Source of the DNA: Cypionkella sinensis
Lineage (GTDB): Bacteria; Pseudomonadota; Alphaproteobacteria; Rhodobacterales; Rhodobacteraceae
Length of the DNA: 64,000 nucleotides
Assembly: GCF_042646385.1 (NCBI RefSeq)
Contig: NZ_JBHRTO010000001.1
Coordinates: 2,418,001 to 2,482,000, forward strand
Reading direction: 5' to 3'
The position numbers were made by a program, and so were the translations under genes. Within the stretch, counting starts at the first letter, position 1. Every line of letters starts with the position of its first letter. This document shows positions 59,053 through 64,000 of the stretch, piece after piece. A model generated the notes under the pieces. It was given only the letters and a program-made list of their open reading frames with translations, made no database searches and was not told the origin of the DNA.

Positions 59053-59955
59053 GTGATTCTCTGGACCCGGCTGAGCCAACCTCAACGGGGGCACGTGGCG
59101 ATGCTGGCATTTTCGGCGCTGGTGGCGGGCAGTTTCAGTCTGGGGGCTGCGGCGGCGCGCTATGTCTCGCCTGCCGCGCTGACGGTGGCGCGGTTTGCAT
59201 TGGCGGGGGCATTGGTCGGGCTGGCAGCGTTTCTGACGGTGGGCGTGCCGCGCAAGACATGGCAAGCGCCATGGCGCTATGTGATCTTGGGTGGGTTGCT
59301 GGCGTGTTACTTCGTGCTGATGTTCTGGGGCTTGCAGACTGCCGAAGCTGTGCCCACAGCGGCGGTCTTTACACTTACCCCGCTGATGGCGGCGGGGTTT
59401 GGCTGGCTGTTGTTGGGCCAGATCACCACGCTGCGGATGGCGCTGGCCTTGGCCATCGGGGCGGCGGGGGCGTTGTGGGTGATCTTTCGCGGCGATCTGG
59501 CTGCATTGGCCCGGTTTGAGGTGGGCCGGGGTGAGGTGATCTATTTCTTCGGCTGCATCGCGCACTCGCTTTACGCGCCAATGGTGCGCAAGCTGAACCG
59601 GGGCGAGCCTGCGCTGGTGTTCACCTTTGGCATGATGCTGGCCGGGTTCGTGATTCTGTGTCTGTGGGGTTGGCGCGATGTGCTGGCAACCGACTGGGCC
59701 GCCCTGCCCGCTATCGTGTGGATTTGTCTGGCTTATGTCTCGGTTGCAGCCTCGGCCATGACCTTTGTGCTGCTGCAATTCGCCACGCTGCGGCTGCCTT
59801 CAGCCAAGGTGATGGCCTATACTTATCTGGTGCCATCTTGGGTGATCCTGTGGGAAATCGCTTTGGGCCGCGCTGCGCCGCCGTTAAATGTATTGGGTGG
59901 CGTTATTCTAACCGCTTTGGCTTTATTCCTGCTGTTGAAGGATGAAGCCGCATAG
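59053..59955 (+). CDS. DMT-superfamily (EamA) transporter
   Basis: A 300-residue ten-span protein with two EamA repeats: LAFSALVAGSFSLGAAAARY ... GLQTAEAVPTAAVFTLTPLM, and VIYFFGCIAHSLYAPMVRKL ... LRLPSAKVMAYTYLVPSWVI. It is probably an exporter of small metabolites or amino acids. The start is GTG 59053 with GAGG eight bases upstream; an ATG at 59101 is also possible. It follows the LysR gene. Confidence 0.85.
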   Translation: MILWTRLSQPQRGHVAMLAFSALVAGSFSLGAAAARYVSPAALTVARFALAGALVGLAAFLTVGVPRKTWQAPWRYVILGGLLACYFVLMFWGLQTAEAVPTAAVFTLTPLMAAGFGWLLLGQITTLRMALALAIGAAGALWVIFRGDLAALARFEVGRGEVIYFFGCIAHSLYAPMVRKLNRGEPALVFTFGMMLAGFVILCLWGWRDVLATDWAALPAIVWICLAYVSVAASAMTFVLLQFATLRLPSAKVMAYTYLVPSWVILWEIALGRAAPPLNVLGGVILTALALFLLLKDEAA

Positions 59956-59978
59956 CGTAAACGTTTTCATAGCTGACA

Positions 59979-59992
59979 TGTTAGCGCTGACA
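59979..59992 (+). promoter_or_regulatory. LacI-type operator before xylB
   Basis: TGTTAGCGCTGACA is a near-perfect palindrome centred on AGCGCT, 27 bases before the xylB ATG. The central CG and the half sites are typical of LacI-family (XylR-like) operators. A second palindromic stretch, TAAACGTTTT, lies about 20 bases upstream. The regulator gene is not in this window. Confidence 0.6.
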
Positions 59993-60018
59993 GCGGTTGC
60001 GTTCTGGGGAGGACATCT

Positions 60019-61455
60019 ATGTATATCGGGCTTGATCTGGGCACCTCGGGGCTTAAAGGCATCCTGATGGACGAGCGCCAGCAGGTGCTGGCCGAAGCCA
60101 CTGCCCCCCTGACGGTCGAGCGCCCGGCAGAGGGTTGGTCTGAACAATCGCCCGCCAGTTGGATTGCCGCCGCCGAGTTGGTGTTGGGCAAACTGGCGGC
60201 GCAGGGGCTGGGCGCGGTCAAGGGTATCGGCCTTTCCGGCCACATGCATGGTGCTACCCTGCTGGACAGCGCGGATCAGGTGCTGCGCCCCTGCATCCTG
60301 TGGAACGACACCCGCAGCTTTGCCGAAGCCGCCGCATTGGATGCGCGGCCAGAGTTTCGCGCCCTGTCGGGCAATATCGTGTTTCCGGGCTTTACGGCGC
60401 CGAAACTCGACTGGCTGCGCAAGCATGAACCTGCGGTGTGGGCCAAGGTTGCCAAGGTTCTGTTGCCGAAGGATTATCTGCGGCTGTGGCTGACTGGCGA
60501 GCATGTGTCCGAAATGTCTGATGCCGCTGGCACCGCTTGGCTGGATACTGGCAAGCGCGATTGGTCGGATGCGCTGCTGTCGGCCTGTGGCCTGAGCCGG
60601 GCGCAGATGCCGCGATTGGTGGAAGGCTCGGCGGTTTCGGGCCATCTGCGCGGCGCGCTTGCCAGCCGGTTTGGCATGGGCGCGGGCGTTGTGGTGGCGG
60701 GCGGCGGCGGTGACAATGCGGCCTCTGGCGTCGGTGTCGGCGTGGTCCGGGCGGGTGAGGCGTTCGTGTCGCTGGGCACTTCGGGCGTGCTGTTTGCCGC
60801 CAATGATGGCTATCAGCCCGACCCTGCGACGGCGGTGCATACGTTCTGCCACGCCTTGCCGAACACCTGGCATCAGATGGGCGTCATTCTGGCCGCGACG
60901 GATGCGTTGAACTGGTATTCCAAGCTGGTAGGGGCCGATGCCGCGACCCTGACGGGCGAGGTTGGCCCACTGCAAGCGCCCGGCAAGAGCGTGTTCCTGC
61001 CCTATCTGGGCGGCGAGCGTACACCGCTGAACTCGGCCTCGATCCGTGGCGCGTTCACCGGGCTGGAACATGCCACCGACCGCGCGGCAGGAACCCGGGC
61101 CGTGCTGGAAGGCGTGACCTTTGCCTTCCGCGACAGCCGCGATGCGCTGGCTGCGACCGGGACGCAGTTGCAGCACCTGCTGGCAGTTGGTGGCGGTTCG
61201 CGATCGGATTACTGGCTGCGCGCGATTGCCACCGCGCTGGATTGCCCGGTCAGCCTGCCGGTTGCGGGTGATTTCGGTGGTGCCTTTGGCGCGGCCCGCC
61301 TTGGCCTGATGGCCGCGACGGGCGCAGGTGCCGAGATTGCCACGCTGCCGCAAATCGCGCGGGAAATCCTGCCCGACCCCGCCCTGAAAGACGCCTTTGA
61401 TGCGGGCTACGCCCGTTATCGCGCTGCACAAACCGCTATAAGGAGCCTCGCATGA
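60019..61455 (+). CDS. xylB: Xylulokinase
   Basis: A 478-residue FGGY-family kinase: LDLGTSGLKGILMDERQQVL at the phosphate-binding start, GHMHGATLLDSADQVLRPCI and the FGGY signature region with LGTSGVLFAANDGY and LAVGGGSRSDYWLRAIATAL. It phosphorylates xylulose. GGGGAGG lies before the ATG. Its stop overlaps xylA (ATGA). A LacI-type operator lies just upstream. Confidence 0.95.
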   Translation: MYIGLDLGTSGLKGILMDERQQVLAEATAPLTVERPAEGWSEQSPASWIAAAELVLGKLAAQGLGAVKGIGLSGHMHGATLLDSADQVLRPCILWNDTRSFAEAAALDARPEFRALSGNIVFPGFTAPKLDWLRKHEPAVWAKVAKVLLPKDYLRLWLTGEHVSEMSDAAGTAWLDTGKRDWSDALLSACGLSRAQMPRLVEGSAVSGHLRGALASRFGMGAGVVVAGGGGDNAASGVGVGVVRAGEAFVSLGTSGVLFAANDGYQPDPATAVHTFCHALPNTWHQMGVILAATDALNWYSKLVGADAATLTGEVGPLQAPGKSVFLPYLGGERTPLNSASIRGAFTGLEHATDRAAGTRAVLEGVTFAFRDSRDALAATGTQLQHLLAVGGGSRSDYWLRAIATALDCPVSLPVAGDFGGAFGAARLGLMAATGAGAEIATLPQIAREILPDPALKDAFDAGYARYRAAQTAIRSLA

Positions 61456-62753
61456 CCGATTTCTTCAAGAATATCCCTCAGATCAAATACGAGGGCGAGA
61501 ACAGCACCAACGAATTCGCCTTCCGGCACTACGACCCCGAGGAGGTGATCCTTGGCAAGCGGATGGAGGATCATCTGCGCTTTGCGGTGGCCTATTGGCA
61601 CAGCTTTGCCTGGCCGGGGGGTGACCCGTTCGGCGGGCAGACCTTTGATCGGCCGTGGTTCGGCGACAGCATGGCGCTGGCCAAGCTGAAAGCCGATGTG
61701 GCGTTCGAGATGTTCGATATTCTGGGCGTGCCGTTCTATGCCTTCCACGACGCCGATGCGCGGCCTGAAGGGGCGACCTTTGCGGAATCCCTGCGCAATC
61801 TGGAAGAAATCGTTGATTACCTTGGCGAAAAGCAAGCTTCGCACAAGGCCAAGCTGCTCTGGGGCACCGCCAACATGTTCAGCCACAAGCGCTGGATGTC
61901 GGGTGCTGCCACCAACCCCGACCCGGAAGTTTACGCCTATGCTGCGGCGACGGTGAAATCCTGTCTGGATGCCACGCACAAACTCGGCGGTGCGAACTAT
62001 GTGCTGTGGGGCGGGCGTGAAGGTTATGAGACCCTGCTGAACACTGATCTCAAGGCCGAGCGCGCCCATGCTGGACGCTTCCTGCAATCGGTGGTCGAGT
62101 ATAAATACAAGATCGGTTTCAAAGGCGCGATCTTGATCGAGCCGAAGCCGCAAGAGCCGTCGAAGCATCAGTATGACTACGATGTGGCGACGGTTTACGG
62201 CTTCCTGAAGGATTTCGGGCTGGAAAAGGAAGTTCAGGTCAATATTGAACAAGGCCATGCGATTCTGGCGGGCCATTCGTTCGAACACGAAATCGCCACC
62301 GCTGCGGCGTTGGGGATTTTCGGCTCGATCGACATGAACCGGAATGATTACCAATCCGGCTGGGATACCGACCAGTTCCCGAACAACCACGCCGAAAAAG
62401 CCGTGGCCTTCTATGAGATCCTGCGGGCGGGCGGCTATACCACTGGCGGCACCAACTTTGACGCCAAGGTGCGGCGTCAGTCGCTGGACCCGGAAGATCT
62501 GATCCTCGCCCATGTCGGCGGCATGGATACCTGCGCGCGGGCGCTGAAAGCGGCGGCTTATCTGCTGGAGGATGACACGTTGGAAGCAGCCCGCCGCGCG
62601 CGTTATGCCGGATGGGAGCGTGAAGGTGCCAAGGCGATGCTGACGCAGCCGCTTGAGGTGATTGCCGAAGCCGTGGTGAAAAACAACATCAACCCGCAGC
62701 CACGCTCGGGCCGTCAGGAGCGGCTGGAGAATTTGTGGAACCACTATATCTGA
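61452..62753 (+). CDS. xylA: Xylose isomerase
   Basis: A 433-residue enzyme with the metal-binding and active-site regions intact: FAWPGGDPFGGQTF, FHDADARPEGATFAESLRNL, LWGGREGYETLLNTDLKAER, IEPKPQEPSKHQYDYD, NIEQGHAILAGHSFEHEIAT and GSIDMNRNDYQSGWDTDQF. It converts xylose to xylulose. It is coupled to xylB. The second metal site acidic residues are all present. Confidence 0.96.
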   Translation: MTDFFKNIPQIKYEGENSTNEFAFRHYDPEEVILGKRMEDHLRFAVAYWHSFAWPGGDPFGGQTFDRPWFGDSMALAKLKADVAFEMFDILGVPFYAFHDADARPEGATFAESLRNLEEIVDYLGEKQASHKAKLLWGTANMFSHKRWMSGAATNPDPEVYAYAAATVKSCLDATHKLGGANYVLWGGREGYETLLNTDLKAERAHAGRFLQSVVEYKYKIGFKGAILIEPKPQEPSKHQYDYDVATVYGFLKDFGLEKEVQVNIEQGHAILAGHSFEHEIATAAALGIFGSIDMNRNDYQSGWDTDQFPNNHAEKAVAFYEILRAGGYTTGGTNFDAKVRRQSLDPEDLILAHVGGMDTCARALKAAAYLLEDDTLEAARRARYAGWEREGAKAMLTQPLEVIAEAVVKNNINPQPRSGRQERLENLWNHYI

Positions 62754-62773
62754 GGGTGATATGCCCAAAGGCT

Positions 62774-62836
62774 GGGGGTTCACCCCCCCAGACCCCGTGG
62801 GATATTTGCGCGCAGAGGATGAAGCTTTGGCTTCAT
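62774..62836. terminator. Hairpin-rich spacer after xylA, probable terminator
   Basis: TGGGGGTTCACCCCCCA makes a short hairpin; further on ATGAAGC-TTTG-GCTTCAT (62819-62836) forms a 7-bp stem followed by TCTTCG. The GGATATTTGCGCGCAGAGGA part resembles the arm of family B repeats. It lies between convergent genes. Confidence 0.55.
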
Positions 62837-62846
62837 TCTTCGTGGG

Positions 62847-63815
62847 TTAGAGCAGCGCGGCCAGCGGGGGGATGCCTTCGCTGGCCGTGACGCTTTTCAG
62901 CGCGGCGGCGGCGGCGCGGTGGCCGAGTTTAAGGGCCTGTCCGGCGGGCCAATCCTGATGCACGCCATAGATCACGCCGGCGCAAAAGGCGTCTCCGGCC
63001 CCGACGGGGCTGAGAATTTCTGCGGGGTCAACCGGGTCGGGGATCGACCAAAGTGCTGTTTCGCCCAACCAAAGCGCGAGGCTGCCGGTGTGCAGGATCA
63101 CGATTTTTGCGCCCTGTGTTTGCAGGGCCGTTGCGGCCTCGAGCAGGCGGGCGCGGTCGTTGGGGGCGATTTCGGAACGGTTGGTTGCACGGGCGGCCTC
63201 GATCTCGTTCAGGAACAGGTAATCTGTTTGTGGCATGATCGCAGCAACGGTTTCGGCAAACTGTGGCGTGGCGGCGGACACAAGATCGACGCAGGTGATC
63301 ATGCCTGCGGCGCGGGCGCGAGCAAGGAGGCGTGCGGCGGGGGTAGCTCCGCCGGGTTCAACGGCATCAAGAGTGGCGAGCAGGTTGGGATAGCCGAGGT
63401 AGAAGATTTTCGCATTCGTGGCAGCGATGGCTTCGATGGGGATATCGGTTTCCGCCAGCGCATCATTCGCGCCGGGATGGTAGAAAAACGTGCGGCTGTC
63501 ACCGGGGACGTTCATCACTTGGGTATGGGCGGTGGGGTGATCGGCGGTTTGTTTCAGCCAGCGGGTATCGACCCCGGCGGCTGCGCAGGCATCAAGGCAA
63601 AGCTGCGCATGGGTGTCCCGGCCAATCAGGCCCACCGCGTAAAGCGGCAGGCCGGTCTGGAACGCGGCGAGGTCCAGCGCGACATTGGCGGCACCACCGC
63701 CCACGCCTGCAACCTCGTGCCGGATGCGGACCAGATCGCTTTTCTGTGGCCAAGCGTCGATGCTGTGGACGATGTCGACGATCCAGTTACCCGCGCAGGC
63801 GATGCCGTTTCTCAT
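62847..63815 (-). CDS. PfkB-family sugar kinase
   Basis: A 322-residue ribokinase-like kinase: GNWIVDIVHSIDAWP, GGGAANVALDLAAFQTGLPL and the C-terminal GAGDAFCAGVIYG with the catalytic Asp. The signature reads SPVGAGD, where the first Asp of D-T-x-G-A-G-D is Ser, and the catalytic Asp is kept. Its ATG overlaps the stop of the upstream dehydrogenase gene (ATGA). The substrate is probably a carbohydrate, given the dehydrogenase partner. Confidence 0.87.
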   Translation of the reverse strand: MRNGIACAGNWIVDIVHSIDAWPQKSDLVRIRHEVAGVGGGAANVALDLAAFQTGLPLYAVGLIGRDTHAQLCLDACAAAGVDTRWLKQTADHPTAHTQVMNVPGDSRTFFYHPGANDALAETDIPIEAIAATNAKIFYLGYPNLLATLDAVEPGGATPAARLLARARAAGMITCVDLVSAATPQFAETVAAIMPQTDYLFLNEIEAARATNRSEIAPNDRARLLEAATALQTQGAKIVILHTGSLALWLGETALWSIPDPVDPAEILSPVGAGDAFCAGVIYGVHQDWPAGQALKLGHRAAAAALKSVTASEGIPPLAALL

Positions 63816-64000
63816 GCGTAGTCTACCGCGACAGTGCGGTTTTCCTTGCCCGCTGTGAGCGCCGCGGTGAGGACGGCGTGATGCGCGGCGGCTTCAAACG
63901 GGTGCGCGCAGGGGAAGCCTGCAGCGTCCCCGCCTGCAAGTTCGTCGATATAGGCTGCCCACATCTGCTGGATGGCGTCGGTGAAGCCGAATTCAAAAAT
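63812..64000 (-). CDS. C-terminal fragment of a Gfo/Idh/MocA-family oxidoreductase
   Basis: The last 62 residues of a protein cut by the window edge, ending KENRTVAVDYA. The visible part IFEFGFTDAIQQMWAAYIDE, then FPCAHPFEAAAHHAVLTAAL, matches the C-terminus of sugar or inositol dehydrogenases (conserved IQ-x-x-WxxY and the FP-x-A-x-P-x-E-A pattern). It is coupled to the PfkB kinase, suggesting an oxidised-sugar catabolic operon. Confidence 0.7.
   Translation of the reverse strand: MFEFGFTDAIQQMWAAYIDELAGGDAAGFPCAHPFEAAAHHAVLTAALTAGKENRTVAVDYA

Noticed and set aside
59923..61431. A 502-codon minus-strand frame
   Set aside because: It is antisense to xylB, which shows clear FGGY kinase motifs; the frame has no ribosome binding site or motif.
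1..64000. tRNA or rRNA genes, insertion sequences, prophage
   Set aside because: I looked for acceptor/T-loop patterns, transposase motifs and terminal repeats in the gaps and found none.

Overview
The window is about 64 kb of GC-rich, densely packed bacterial chromosome. Gene content and order point to an alphaproteobacterium of the Rhodobacterales (Rhodobacter/Paracoccus-like). The evidence is a split F0 ATP synthase operon with separate b and b' subunits, ccoNOQP and ccoGHIS under FNR-type boxes, a MipZ-type ParA ATPase, a TrcR-family protein, plant-type GshA and an alpha-type ffh/rpsP/rimM/trmD/rplS region. I see no rRNA, tRNA, CRISPR array, insertion sequence or prophage. Nearly all of it looks like vertically inherited core genome with some accessory genes.

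Layout. 0-5 kb: glycolate oxidase subunits glcE (cut by the window edge) and glcF, a secreted trypsin-like protease, a small heat-shock protein with a heat-shock promoter and a probable RNA thermometer, and a Cys/Met-metabolism PLP enzyme. 5-9 kb: an ECF sigma factor followed by a membrane VWA protein whose N-terminus looks like an anti-sigma module, a repeat-rich envelope protein and a cupin. 9-21.7 kb: a ygiC/ygiB pair, a divergent HxlR/SDR pair, gabD, an arylformamidase-like hydrolase, an OmpA/coiled-coil pair, ubiA, the rsmE-GNAT-membrane protein operon and gshA. 21.8-28 kb: plsY and a pyrimidine cluster in which pyrB and a degenerate dihydroorotase gene are joined by two tiny coupled ORFs, then a uracil-DNA glycosylase, a DsbD-N-like protein and yqgE. 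28-38 kb: the cbb3 oxidase genes ccoNOQP and assembly genes ccoGHIS, interrupted by a LysR regulator and a small gene, with a divergent universal stress protein. 38-44.6 kb: trcR, a secreted RNase T2, an adenosine kinase-like gene coupled to nth, an Ada-like regulator/methyltransferase, an OmpA lipoprotein and a GntR/FadR regulator. 44.7-47.3 kb: atpI-B-E-b'-b. 47.5-57.3 kb: an ArsR regulator, mipZ, rpmE, rplS, trmD, rimM, rpsP, a chorismate mutase, three tandem GNAT genes and ffh. 57.5-64 kb: a LysR regulator with a DMT transporter, xylB-xylA behind a LacI-type operator, a PfkB sugar kinase and the end of a Gfo/Idh/MocA dehydrogenase.

How the parts work together. The cbb3 block is a complete micro-oxic respiration module: structural subunits, Cu/heme assembly factors and three FNR-like boxes for oxygen control. 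The F0 operon supplies the proton channel of ATP synthase, with F1 genes expected elsewhere. The ffh-to-rpmE stretch combines protein targeting, ribosomal proteins and rRNA/tRNA maturation. The xyl genes convert xylose to xylulose 5-phosphate.

Points that stand out: a sigma32-type promoter plus ROSE-like thermometer before hsp20; a 23-bp palindromic element shared exactly by two distant intergenic regions and placed in the same orientation before the ECF sigma gene and the ada-like gene; a dihydroorotase homologue that has lost its metal ligands; coupled micro-ORFs in the pyr cluster and before rplS; and a switch of GC skew near 41-42 kb that holds for genes on both strands.
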